64,000 bases of DNA, taken from contig CM074130.1 in NCBI GenBank assembly GCA_037178625.1, positions 3,100,001-3,164,000 of the forward strand. The letters are read 5' to 3'. The notes beneath the pieces are model-generated. The model worked only from the letters and a program-made list of their open reading frames with translations. It did no database searches and was not told the DNA's origin. The position numbers and the translations under genes were made by a program. Below are positions 1-9,240 of the stretch, one piece after another. The stretch is from Skeletonema tropicum. Taxonomy: Eukaryota; Bacillariophyta; Thalassiosirophyceae; Thalassiosirales; Thalassiosiraceae. How positions within the stretch are numbered: the stretch's first letter is position 1; the number at the start of each line of letters is the position of its first letter.

Positions 1-1358
1 TTGGCGAGGGCACACACAGAGCTGTCACTCCTTTGTTCGCCTCGTGAAAGAAGGTTCATCGCAGTACTACAATCTTCCAAGCAGGCGGCAGAGTCTTTCA
101 ACGCTAGATGGCAGGCCGCCCGGTTCATCAATACTTGAATGCGAGCAGGATCGAGTTCCTGGGCTCTGGAGTAAGTTTCCTTCGCTTCCTCGAGACTTCC
201 CTTTGAGAAGCGACTGTCGGCTTTGGCCTTCAGGTCGGCAACTTCCATATGTGTCTTCAGGTAACGAATGTTTTGTAGTGCATCTCGATCGTTCTCGTCG
301 AGCTGTAGGACGGAATGAAACAATTCCAGAGCTTTTTTGTGCCCTTCTAGTAAGCAATATGCCATACCAAGTCTCATGAGCAAATTTTTCTTGAACATCA
401 ATCTAGCTTCGTCGGTTTCTAATTGATTCTCAATAGAATCGCTCAATTTGAGAGCAGCCATGCAATCTGCTATACAGGGTTCTGCTTCGCGTAGGTCTAG
501 GTAGCAAGCTGCACGAGCTAGCAACGTCTCTACCATTGTGTTGTCAGCACTGAGTGCTTGAGAGTAGGCATTGATAGCAGACCCAATGTCTCCGCGCTGG
601 TAGAATTCGTCACCTTTGGAAGTGAGCCAGATGGGATCAACGTCGCTTACGTCTATATCGGTATCGGCTAGCAATGCATTGTCTCGTAGTTTTGATCTAT
701 TCTTGATGATGAATTCTTCTTCCTGCTTCTTCGTAGATTGGCGTAATGGGGTCTTGAACAGTCGCGGCGTATGACGAAATGATAACTGTACGGCCTCCCG
801 CACAGGTGGAGGCAAATAGGGTTTGTCTTCTTTGTCTTCTACTAAGGCCTTCGTTTTGATTTCACGCAATGTTGAGAAGGTGTCAAACATTTCATCTTCG
901 GCATTCTTCTTCGCTTGATCTTTAATGTCATCCATCCGCTGTCTCTCCTTCTCTTCCAATGCCATCTGCTCTCGAAGCATCAGTCGTTCTTCGTCTACCT
1001 TTCTTGCAGCTGTAATCTCCCTCTGCTGTTGATTACGCGCATCGCGAAGTTTGAAAGACGCTTCTCTCCTAACTGCGATTTCACTCTTGGATCCAATGAA
1101 ACACAACTGCCCCCATAGTTGGAATTCCTTCTTGATGAGAGAAATATTGAGTACGCCATCTTTGAAGACAGCCTTACTCTTGTCCTCGCTAATATCTTGG
1201 AAGAGATTCAAGTCAAGAAGATAAGGTTTGTAGTTCACTTTTAATATGTTGGACGTCGTACTAATGTCCACAGCCTTGGGAGAGACGCCCTTCAAAGGTA
1301 TAGATATCGTGACGGCATCGGTCGTCTCGCTCCATGTGTATTCACTTGACAGAGGCAT
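1..1358 (-). CDS. DNAAF4: DNAAF4 (DYX1C1)-like dynein assembly factor, 3' end outside window
   Basis: Reading the minus strand from the ATG at 1358 gives about 452 codons without a stop, running off the left edge. The N-terminus (MPLSSEYTWSETTDAV, then ISIPLKGVSPKAVDIS and ILKVNYKPYLLDLNLF) is a CS/p23-like domain that matches the DNAAF4 start pattern. A charged helical linker (about residues 100-160) is followed by TPR repeats from about residue 235 (SKGDEFYQRGDIGSAINAYSQAL; a second set begins ADSRFSKGSLEEAKETYSRA). Known role of the family: HSP90/R2TP-linked cytoplasmic preassembly of axonemal dynein arms. The frame stays open upstream of the chosen Met, but family likeness starts exactly there. 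It lies head-to-head with the LRR gene, about 205 bp away. Family call is strong; the C-terminus is not visible. Confidence 0.88.
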   Translation of the reverse strand, partial: MPLSSEYTWSETTDAVTISIPLKGVSPKAVDISTTSNILKVNYKPYLLDLNLFQDISEDKSKAVFKDGVLNISLIKKEFQLWGQLCFIGSKSEIAVRREASFKLRDARNQQQREITAARKVDEERLMLREQMALEEKERQRMDDIKDQAKKNAEDEMFDTFSTLREIKTKALVEDKEDKPYLPPPVREAVQLSFRHTPRLFKTPLRQSTKKQEEEFIIKNRSKLRDNALLADTDIDVSDVDPIWLTSKGDEFYQRGDIGSAINAYSQALSADNTMVETLLARAACYLDLREAEPCIADCMAALKLSDSIENQLETDEARLMFKKNLLMRLGMAYCLLEGHKKALELFHSVLQLDENDRDALQNIRYLKTHMEVADLKAKADSRFSKGSLEEAKETYSRAQELDPARIQVLMNRAACHLALKDSAACLEDCSTAMNLLSRGEQRSDSSVCALA

Positions 1359-1563
1359 GCCAGGCAGAATATTCCAGCGTGAAAGTAATGTGCAGATGAA
1401 GATTATGAGCAAGATTTGATTTTTGATTTTAAAAATTACAGTGGATTCGAGCTGAAGGCAGGTTGTAGACCTCAGGTCTCCCGCTTGGCCTCCTTAAGAG
1501 CACTTTTATGCAATGAATATCTATTGATGAATCTCATTAATCAGAGCAGCATCAAATGAAAAT

Positions 1564-2415
1564 ATGGAGGACATCGACAACTACGAGCCTGATTCTTCAG
1601 GTACCTTGATGGACTTGAAGTATCAAGGACTTTCTGTGGTGGATCCTCAAATTCTCTCCTACACAAGCCTTGTCACTATCGACCTTTCGTTCAATCTATT
1701 GCAAGCAATACCAGATGAAATCGCATTGCTACAAAATCTTGAGGAGTTTCATTGCGCTTCCAATAAAATCACTGCTCTGCCAGACAGCATTGGTTCACTC
1801 CAGTCTTTGAGACTTATCCAGGCAAACAACAACATGATGATTTCTCTCCCACGAAGTATAGGACAATTACAAAGCCTAAAAAAGCTTGTTCTCAGTGACA
1901 ACATATTGACTTCTCTACCTGATGAATTGGGACAATGCAGTCATCTAGAATCATTGATATTACACAACAACTCCTTGTGTCGTTTGCCATTATCGTTGGC
2001 ATTGCTGAAAGGAAAGCTGAGTGAGCTTGACATATCAAGAAATGATGAGCAGATGCAAACCACGTTGCCGAGTCAAATTCATCAAGACGCGCAATCCATA
2101 TTATGGATTCTTTCATTACAGCGTGAGAAAAGTCACTGCTTAGAGACTCTAAAAGCCGATGTAAAGTTGCTGCAGCATGAAATACATTCCTCCACGGAAG
2201 CTTTGGCGAAAGCACAACTTGAAATGGAGAATCTTGAAAGGAAGAAGAAGATGTTGGAAGACGATTTTGAATCAGTCAGATACTTTTTAACTGTTCGTTA
2301 TCATTACAGAGAGCTACGAAGGAAATCATTAGAATTGTGGCGAAGCGTCCGCCGTGCTTGCGCCAAGAAATATTCGGAATACCAGGCTCGTCAAGATCAA
2401 GACAGTGTGGCGTAG
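1564..2415 (+). CDS. leucine-rich-repeat protein with C-terminal coiled coil
   Basis: The 283-residue ORF starts at an ATG (MEDIDNYEPDSS). Residues about 35-165 are plant/SDS22-like leucine-rich repeats with 23-residue spacing (LVTIDLSFNLLQAIPDEIA, LEEFHCASNKITALPDSIG, LKKLVLSDNILTSLPDELG, LESLILHNNSLCRLPLSLA). Residues about 190-270 form a basic/acidic coiled coil with two Trp/Arg-rich stretches near the end. LRRs of this kind are protein-binding scaffolds; no catalytic motif is visible. The gene is divergent from DNAAF4, so a ciliary role is possible, but that is inferred from position only. Its 3' end lies 22 bp from the 3' end of the converging gene. No introns are needed. Confidence 0.8.
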   Translation: MEDIDNYEPDSSGTLMDLKYQGLSVVDPQILSYTSLVTIDLSFNLLQAIPDEIALLQNLEEFHCASNKITALPDSIGSLQSLRLIQANNNMMISLPRSIGQLQSLKKLVLSDNILTSLPDELGQCSHLESLILHNNSLCRLPLSLALLKGKLSELDISRNDEQMQTTLPSQIHQDAQSILWILSLQREKSHCLETLKADVKLLQHEIHSSTEALAKAQLEMENLERKKKMLEDDFESVRYFLTVRYHYRELRRKSLELWRSVRRACAKKYSEYQARQDQDSVA

Positions 2416-2437
2416 CGTTGAGATGCAATAACGTAAT

Positions 2438-3985
2438 TTATTCTTCCTTATCGTCACTGCCTTCAGCTTCTTCTCCTTCGTTTTCATCAGTACCCTCACC
2501 CTCCTCACTTTCTACTTCCGGTTCATTGTAAACCTCTTCTTGTCGTCCCCAGCCCCCAACCTCCTGCTCGAGTTGCCTCCTCATCCATGCAGCCTTGACA
2601 CCCTTGAACATGAACTCACTCTCATTCCTAACGTGTTTCCAGCTTGTCTGCTCCAACTCAGCAACAGTTGCCACGCGAACCTCCCCATCTTTCTCTATCA
2701 AAGTGTTTCCGTCGACTATTCTCCCGTGACGGCGGGCTTTGGTCCTTTTGGCTACACGTTTACCATGCTGTGACGAGCCAGGGGGATTTTCCAATGTGTG
2801 CGTATTGATGATTTGGGCCGCAAACTTCCAACGTGGCCGGCGAGTTTTGGGTGTTTCTTGATAACCAACATTGTTATCAGGATAAGGTAAAGCCCCTTCC
2901 GGAATTGGAGGTACTTTTGTTTTGATCGACGTTGTCGCCTCCTCTTCTCCATCGCCGCTAGCTTTTGTTAAATCGTACAGTCCCGCAAGTGCTTTCTTCG
3001 ACTTTTCAAGTCTCTTTGCCTCCTTGTCAACTTTCACATTTCTTGTTCTATCATCAACATCCTCCACATAGATGTGATTCTTAATTCGCATGCTTGCTTC
3101 ATCTTTCTCCATCCTCTTGACCTTCTTGACCAATGCATCAATATCAACCAAATCAGATGCCCCCACTACAGCAGCAGCTCCAACATCCTCCCTAGCAAGA
3201 AAGCCGGTACCCGCAACTGGATCTTCAGTGAAAGCCATAGGATCCTTCTCTCCGTAACTTTGATACACTTCTCTGTGACTATCACGCACCCTAGCATCCA
3301 CAAAGGCTTGAAGATCATGTCTAATTTTGAAGTTTGGATCTTTCTTCAGCTGTTCTTCGTTATGTTGCAGCTGAATCACTCCCGCAGCCCTGGATGTGGT
3401 GATATTATAATGCTGAGCAATAACCCTCACAATGTATTCGTGAGATGTGTTTGTTGTCAACACCCCCCAACTATCCTTCTTTGGGTCTCCACCTTTCTCT
3501 GCCATGACAGTCATCAGATCACAATACATTTGATAAATTCCGTCCTTTTCATTTTGAGTCATCCAAGTTAGCGTGGCCATGGCATCGTGCAAACTAGCAA
3601 AGTGCTCTGAGAAAGTTACCCTGGGTCGGTTGGCAAAATCTTCCGCAGAAATGATGTCAGCGCGACTCTTCCACGGTGGACGCCAGTAAGCATCACGTCC
3701 GTCATTCTTATGACGAGAATGCTTAGCATGAGATGGGGGGGAAGGACCTCTTCGTAGATTTTGATGGAAGAAAGGGGGGAGATCGCTTAGTTCACCGTCT
3801 TCGAGCGGAACTTCATCTGTGACGAAGGATTGAGGGTGTTTTTTATTAGCTCCTTCACTCTCATCGGTGTTGACGCTGGCTCTAGTGGAGAATTGTCTAC
3901 CTCCTACTGCACTACGCAATGAAGAGGAACATTTTCTCAGCGAGTTCACCCTCGTGGTGAAGGCTAGGGAGGCCATCGTTGCCAT
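2438..3985 (-). CDS. probable mitochondrial protein (possibly a ribosomal-subunit-associated factor)
   Basis: This is a 515-residue single-exon ORF. The first ~40 residues are rich in Arg, Ser and Ala without acids (MATMASLAFTTRVNSLRKC...RQFSTRAS), a typical mitochondrial presequence with an RQFST-type cleavage region. The middle (about 95-225) is a conserved-looking helical domain containing HEYIVRVIAQHYNITTSRAA and a following KIRHDLQAFVDAR stretch. This resembles the 'eukaryotic mitochondrial regulator' (Bot1/mS45) style of domain, but I cannot confirm it. The C-terminus is a long Glu/Asp tail (EVESEEGEGTDENEGEEAEG). It converges tail-to-tail with the LRR gene. The start codon lies only 37 bp from the left 51-bp direct repeat. 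Confidence 0.72.
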   Translation of the reverse strand: MATMASLAFTTRVNSLRKCSSSLRSAVGGRQFSTRASVNTDESEGANKKHPQSFVTDEVPLEDGELSDLPPFFHQNLRRGPSPPSHAKHSRHKNDGRDAYWRPPWKSRADIISAEDFANRPRVTFSEHFASLHDAMATLTWMTQNEKDGIYQMYCDLMTVMAEKGGDPKKDSWGVLTTNTSHEYIVRVIAQHYNITTSRAAGVIQLQHNEEQLKKDPNFKIRHDLQAFVDARVRDSHREVYQSYGEKDPMAFTEDPVAGTGFLAREDVGAAAVVGASDLVDIDALVKKVKRMEKDEASMRIKNHIYVEDVDDRTRNVKVDKEAKRLEKSKKALAGLYDLTKASGDGEEEATTSIKTKVPPIPEGALPYPDNNVGYQETPKTRRPRWKFAAQIINTHTLENPPGSSQHGKRVAKRTKARRHGRIVDGNTLIEKDGEVRVATVAELEQTSWKHVRNESEFMFKGVKAAWMRRQLEQEVGGWGRQEEVYNEPEVESEEGEGTDENEGEEAEGSDDKEE

Positions 3986-4022
3986 GGTTTATGTCTACTC
4001 TCGCGGAGGCGGGGGTGGGTGA

Positions 4023-4073
4023 TGGTAACAAAAACAGACGGCATAAGTTTGGATACCTATCTCAATCACGATG
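4023..4073 (+). repeat. left copy of 51-bp direct repeat
   Basis: The segment is identical to 6976-7026 at 48 of 51 positions by eye (core AGACGGCATAAGTTTGGATA). It lies 37 bp upstream of the start codon of the minus-strand gene, so it may hold part of that promoter. Both copies are followed by a CTCGAG/GTCGAG-rich stretch, so the duplication may be longer than 51 bp. Confidence 0.85.
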
Positions 4074-4534
4074 GCACAAAAGCAGCAAATTGCAATAAAT
4101 GCATCTCGATCTCGAGTACAATCTCGAGTCTCGAGCTCGAGCTACATTAAATAAGCCTGGGCGGGGATAAGCACCGAGACCTTGAATGCGACCATGAAGA
4201 TCATTATTTTTCTGCAATGATCACTAGTGGGAACACTGCGTACTTCCGCTGTGTCGTCGCATGAAACATATGTACTTGTGCGCGTCAGCATCTTCCAGGT
4301 GTAAAAAAATAGGAGTATAATATCATCAAAAATGAAGGACAATAAACGCCAAAAAGATTTATTGCTTAAACTTGCAGCATATTCAATATCATCTACCAAT
4401 AACACCGTCTACTACGAACCAGAAAAGGTTCGGTCGCTAGCATTGCGCATGTCGACAATGTTGACAAATAAATAGGGTACGGGTAAGCGTAGATTCCCGT
4501 GCTCTTGACCCAAGAATGGAAGTGTCGCATGTAA

Positions 4535-5220
4535 ATGAGCAATCCGTCTGAGCAGTACTAATGAGCTTGTATAGTATCAAAAACGGGTGTAATAGGCCAC
4601 TAGAAGCTGCTCATGCGCATAATGACGACGCTAGATACGATACGACTCAATGAGGTGCTGCTGGACAGCTACAGCTCGCACTGGACCTCTCAGAACAGCT
4701 ACCATACGAGGCTGCAGCATCGCTTGTACATGAGCAATCCGTCTGAGCAGTACTAATGAGCTTGTAAAGTATCAGCAACGAGTATAATGGGTCACTAGAA
4801 GCAGCTCATGCACATAATGACGACGCGAGCGGGCGCAGCGAGCGAACACTTCAACTACTTCAACTGCAAGCTACGAGGCTGCAGCATCGCTTGTACATGA
4901 GCAATCCGTCTGAGCAGTACTAATGAGCTTGTATAGTATCGACAACGAGTATAATGGGCCACTAGAAGCTGCACATGCGCATAATGACGACACTCTAGGT
5001 ACGATATATACGGCTAAATGAGGTGCTGCTGGCCAGCTCGCACTGGACCTCTCAGAACAGCTACCATACGAGGCTGCAGCATCGCTTGTACATGAGCAAT
5101 CCGTCTGAGCAGTACTAATGAGCTTGTATAGTATTAACAACGAGTACAATGGGTCACTAGAAGCTGCTCATGCGCATAATGACGACGCTACATACAATAC
5201 GGCTAAATGAGGTGCTGCTG
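4535..5220 (+). repeat. ~195-bp satellite, four copies, related to the array at 60-62 kb
   Basis: The landmark ATGAGCAATCCGTCTGAGCA begins at 4535, 4730, 4897 and 5092, giving spacings of 195, 167 and 195 bp (the middle unit has lost or exchanged a segment). Each unit continues through AATGAGCTTGTATAGTATC, then a GGCCACTAGAAGCTGC element, ATGCGCATAATGACGACG, and CACTGGACCTCTCAGAACAG. The same ordered blocks occur in the 185-bp units at 60.0-62.0 kb in the same orientation. No coding capacity is apparent; a minus-strand open frame at 4871-5149 simply translates the repeat twice. Confidence 0.92.
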
Positions 5221-5817
5221 CCCATTGGTTAAAGGGTGGGGTGTGGGAAAAAGCAATTAACTACGTCTAATTGAAACCCTACTGTAACGGCAGTAGCAAT
5301 GCTTTTCCAACTAAGAATGACCATGTTGGAAAAGAGGGATAAAGAGCTGAAGAGTGGAAGACGAGGTGTGACATCCGACGACGTACAGTTGTCGCGCTCA
5401 GCTCAACATCACCACAACGAACACAGTTTCAAGAGAGTAAAAGTAAAACAAGCAAATGATTCGTTAGAGATAATGTGTTGGTAAATAGATGATTTTCTAA
5501 CTTATCATTATTATGATCTTTCCAGAAACGACAAGATGTTGCCCCCCAAATCAAACCAAAGACAAGCTGTAAACATTGTAGGTGGGGATACTTTTCAAAG
5601 AGATCGAACGGTAGTTTAACGACGGATTTATGGTCTGGCAAACCCTAAAGGAACTGTGCCCATCTTATCCCCTGGGGAGGACGAACACTCTGTTTAAGCC
5701 TCTCGACACCTTCAAAGGCAGCCATGACCCACCTTGGAAACCGACCATTACTATCTCTCTCGGACCCCAAACCGAGTACACCCGAAGGAGTACTGAAAAG
5801 CAGGGCCAATTTAATTA

Positions 5818-6034
5818 ATCGCCGGCCATCCTCGGCGATACTGGGCCCATTTGTATACCGCCGGCTTTTTCCTCGGCGGTGCTGGGCCGATTTGTATAGC
5901 ACCGGCTTCCACGGTGCTGGGCCATTATTTGAATCGCCGGCTTTTCCTCAGCGATGAATGGGCCGTTATTTGAATCGCCGGCTTTCCTCAGCGATGATGG
6001 GCCCATTTGTATACCGCCGGCTTTCCTCGGCGGT
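5818..6034 (+). repeat. array of six short hairpins with compensatory stem changes
   Basis: Six stem-loops occur at 5818-5839, 5857-5880, 5898-5917, 5933-5955, 5974-5995 and 6013-6034, separated by a conserved TGGGCC..ATTTGTAT/ATTTGAA linker. Stems are ATCGCCG/CGGCGAT, ACCGCCG/CGGCGGT, AGCACCG/CGGTGCT, ATCGCCG/CAGCGAT (twice, one mismatch) and ACCGCCG/CGGCGGT. Loops are pyrimidine-rich (GCTTTTCCT-like). Changes at stem positions 2 and 4 are matched on the other arm, so pairing has been kept while the sequence changed. The function is unknown: it could be a mobile palindrome family, a structured RNA or a recombination product. Confidence 0.88.
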
Positions 6035-6112
6035 GTTGAAGTTGATTGTTGCTTGATCTCATCCATCTATCAAAACTGAACAGAGGATGAATCACTGTAA
6101 TCATTGGCTGCG

Positions 6113-6184
6113 GCGATGCTTGCGGGTAAACGTTGTTGGAAGGCGGTGGCGATGCTTGCGGGTGAACGTCGTTGGAAGGCGGCG
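6113..6184 (+). repeat. 36-bp tandem duplication
   Basis: Two adjacent 36-bp units (6113-6148 and 6149-6184) begin GCGATGCTTGCGGGT and end GGAAGGCGGYG, with about three differences. They lie 79 bp to the right of the hairpin array and have no recognisable product. Confidence 0.85.
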
Positions 6185-6975
6185 GTAGAAGAGGCCGGCG
6201 AGCGGAGGTCAGAGGTGGTTGCCATTGCCGACATGGATGATTTGCTAGTAAATGATGTTGACAGTTTTCCAAATGAAAAATTATGAGCTCATGAAAGCAG
6301 CAGCAAGTCATCTCAACGACTTTTTTTCTCTGCCATCACGAGAAAGCCATCCATGATTGAATGAATGGCTGTGAGAGCTCGGATTGCCCGCCATGATTGA
6401 TTGCTTTTGTGCGCACACGAGCTGAGCGAAAAAGTTGTTGGAGATCTGTCGTGCAATGAAAATTGATTCCGACGGACGTAAAAAATCATGTTTTGGATAG
6501 TGATGGTACGGATTCTCCCTTCTTTCTGTTGGATGCCATGAACCATTGGGGACACGCCAATGTAAATATTTGTAGGCCGCTAATGCCCTAAATTAAGACG
6601 TCATTATTATTCTTTTCTTTTTATTTTGTTGCCGTAGAGTGTCGAAGAGAAGCGAACTGTTGATGTGTCGGTCGGGAGATCGGGGCAAGTAGGTCAGCTT
6701 CTGCATGAATATTTAATGATAATAACGCAACTATTGCCATAAAAATTGTTGCGAATGCACAGCAAGTGATGATAATCAAATCGTCATCGCTCATTGCTGT
6801 TTTTTGGTGTATAGTTTGCCGTGCATACGAATACAGTAGGTGACGACATGGTTGATGTTTTGTGTTCGGTGTGTATCTCAAACAGATCTCAAACCCAAAT
6901 CCGTGCAAAAATGAAGGGTTTGTATTGGGGGCTAATTGTTGATATATAGTTAATGGCAGCCCCTTTTACTTTGGG

Positions 6976-7026
6976 TGATAACAAAAAGAGACGGCATAAG
7001 TTTGGATACCAATCTCAATCACGATG
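6976..7026 (+). repeat. right copy of 51-bp direct repeat
   Basis: This is the partner of 4023-4073, with three mismatches. It lies about 225 bp upstream of the first ATG of the TRM13-like gene, as the left copy lies upstream of the opposite gene. Together they bracket 2.9 kb of repeat-rich DNA. Confidence 0.85.
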
Positions 7027-7250
7027 ACCGATGACACAAGACCGACACAAAACACAATCTAAAATCTAACACAATCGAGGTCGAGGGTCGAGCTCAGCTA
7101 TGCAAGCTGCAAGCAGCAAGCTTAATGATGGATCAGTATCACTACTTCATGTAGCTTCTTCAGTTGACAGGTCAACGCTGAGTGTTTTCAACATCTTCGA
7201 TACGAGAGCTAAAGTCTTAAGCAGGGGTTGCTGTGCATAGCATTCATCTA

Positions 7251-8293
7251 ATGAGTCATAAGGATGGACTTGGAAAGGCTGCAAGATGTAGAATGCATGA
7301 AATCACTGGCACGCAAGTGCAAAGGCTCTTGGCCAAGCTACAAGTTATCGATACGTTTCTTCCCAATATTGTGCTGTGTGAAATACTATCCGAAACCGAT
7401 TACAGCGTAGGTGAGGCCAATAGCAAAGAAGATGAAAATGGAGGAAAGCATGTCCTACAGAAGTATCAATCATTGGTCACCTGCGTCGAATCAATGCTTT
7501 GCACGATGACACAACAACTGCAATTGAATTGGGCGCTGGGACCGGTCGCTTGTCTGATAGGTTGCAGAAAGTCACTAATGCAAAGTTGACTCACATCTTA
7601 GTCGATCGACAAGATTTTGCACATAATCACTGCAGAGAGCGCGTAATGAGAGCTAGGTGCCGTTCTCCTGAGAGACAAATCAAACGCGTTGTTGCAGATA
7701 TTGGATCTTTACAGATACATGATTATGCACCAATTAACACTTCGTTATGCATGTCCAAACATCTTTGTGGTCCAGCTTGTGATTTAACAATCACATCTTT
7801 ATCAAGAATGGCTGAGCAATCACCACAGCTTCTTCCACCAGCAGCGATTGCAGCTTGTTGTCATTATTTGTGCACGTGGGAAAGTTTCACTGGGAAAGAC
7901 TTTTGGCTTGCATTGGGGCTGACAGCAGAGCATTTCATTATTGCAACTTCTTGCAGTCAGTGGGCATCTTTGCAACGAAAGAAGTCCCCAACAAAGAACG
8001 TAACTGATGCAAGCACAGAGACAGTGATGCTTCCAGACCTACTAAACGTTGCACACATGGCCAAGGATGGTTTAGATCGGGTGAATATGACGAATGTTGA
8101 GATGGAATTCCTTCCAAGCAAAGAATTTGAAAAGAATTTTGCACGTGAAGGAAAGGCAACGCTTGGAATACAATTAAAGAAGCTATTTGACCTCTCGCGA
8201 GCATCATTTTGTCAACAGCTTGGTTACAAAGAAGTTGAATTGGTGAGATATACAACACGATCTATGGAAGATAGATTGTTGTTATTGAGATGA
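7251..8293 (+). CDS. TRM13: TRM13-like tRNA 2'-O-methyltransferase, frame broken and N-terminus short
   Basis: The C-terminal ~265 residues carry the TRM13 methyltransferase signature: IELGAGTGRLSD (SAM-binding motif I), HILVDRQ, MSKHLCGPACDLT, and AACCHYLCTWESFTG near the active site. Family role: 2'-O-methylation of position 4 in the acceptor stem of some tRNAs. The start ATG at 7251 (MSHKDGLGKAARC) lies in another frame, which also looks family-like up to KHVLQKYQSLVTCVESM. A net -1 (or +2) change between about 7461 and 7500 is needed to join the two. The usual N-terminal CCCH and CHHC zinc fingers are not visible upstream, where the DNA becomes repeat-bordered. It could be a sequence error plus an unseen 5' exon, or a decaying gene. 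Confidence 0.72.
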
Positions 8294-8570
8294 TTGTTAT
8301 ACCTTAGGATGAAGTCTACTTTATAATCATGTTTTATTTAGCTCGCAAGTCACTTAGATTTACGTCTGTTTTCGCCCCTCTTTCCCTCTCCCTTTCCTTT
8401 TCCTCAGAAACAGCTGATGGGTTGGTCGAAGCCAATCATCGCGATGCTGCCGAAGAACAAAAGCAAAACAGCAACACTCGCTTCATTATTGTACCATTAC
8501 TCTTAATTATTCATCCATTATTGTAATATTTGGCCCGTTAGTCACTGATTCACCCCCATATCTTTTCACA

Positions 8571-9198
8571 ATGGATGGAAAACAAGGAACCGGCAAGGCA
8601 CACAAAAAGAGCCGAAAGGGTCCAAAGCCCAAAATGACAAAAGAGCAACGCAGAGAAAAGTACACTGCGATAGCTAGGAACCAAAGGAATAAGCACATGA
8701 CGCGAGCACGGGATAAGAATCTAGTATGTTTTCGCTGCCGACAAAAGGGGCATGCGGCAGAGAATTGCACCAATGTACCAGCAAAAGAGACTATGAGCAA
8801 AAAGAAGCAAAGCAACAACATATGTTACAAGTGTGGGAGCACTGAGCACAGAATCCAGCAGTGCCCAAAAGTCAAGGGCATGATCAAGACTGGCCAACTT
8901 TGATTTCGGGAAGCTTGGAGATTTGCCATTTGCAAATTGCTACGTGTGCAATAAGACTGGGCACCTTGCGGGAAACTGCCCAGAGAGTAGTAAAGGGCTT
9001 TATCCTAATGGAGGTTCTTGTAGACTATGTGGCAAAGTTGATCATTACGCTCATGACTGTCCGTCTAAGCAGGCCAAGAAAGAACAATTTAGTGACGAAG
9101 AATCAGTGACCATTGAAAAATATTTAGATGAACCAAACAAGGACGACAAGATAGAGAAAACGGTCCAGAAGCCCAAGAGGAAGGTTGTCAACTTTTAG
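8571..9198 (+). CDS. ZCCHC9: ZCCHC9-like CCHC zinc-knuckle protein, needs a +1 shift near 8900
   Basis: The first frame (from ATG 8571) gives a Lys/Arg-rich head and two knuckles (CFRCRQKGHAAENC, CYKCGSTEHRIQQC) and stops at TGA 8901-8903. The next frame gives DFGKLGDLPFANCYVC, two more knuckles (CYVCNKTGHLAGNC, CRLCGKVDHYAHDC) and the end KRKVVNF. The order of four knuckles, the LPFANCYVC link, the KGLYPNGGSC stretch and the VVNF end all match ZCCHC9, a nucleolar RNA-binding protein family. One extra T in CTTTGAT (8899-8901) explains the break, giving ...GQL-DFGKLGD.... It converges with the gene at 9241, 42 bp away. Gene identity is strong; whether the shift is error, mutation or recoding is open. 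Confidence 0.82.
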
Positions 9199-9240
9199 TT
9201 CGATAAATATTGCAGTCTCTACAACAATCTATTCTACAAA

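Larger units (their letters stand above)
3986..7250. other. 3.3-kb gene-free block made of repeats between two divergent genes
   Basis: No ORF here looks like a conserved protein. From left to right the block holds: a 51-bp repeat (4023-4073) followed by a CTCGAG-rich stretch to about 4140; a unique part; a ~195-bp satellite (about 4535-5220); a unique part to 5817; a hairpin array (5818-6034); a 36-bp tandem pair (6113-6184); unique AT-rich DNA; then the second 51-bp repeat (6976-7026), again followed by a GTCGAG-rich stretch to about 7100. The repeated edges suggest that the ~2.9 kb between them was inserted into, or amplified within, what was once a single divergent intergenic region. Several short frames here are open on both strands, but they are by-products of the repeats. 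Confidence 0.75.

Noticed and set aside
4871..5149. 92-residue minus-strand frame with internal peptide repeat
   Set aside because: It translates the 195-bp satellite twice and has no ATG-linked or family support.
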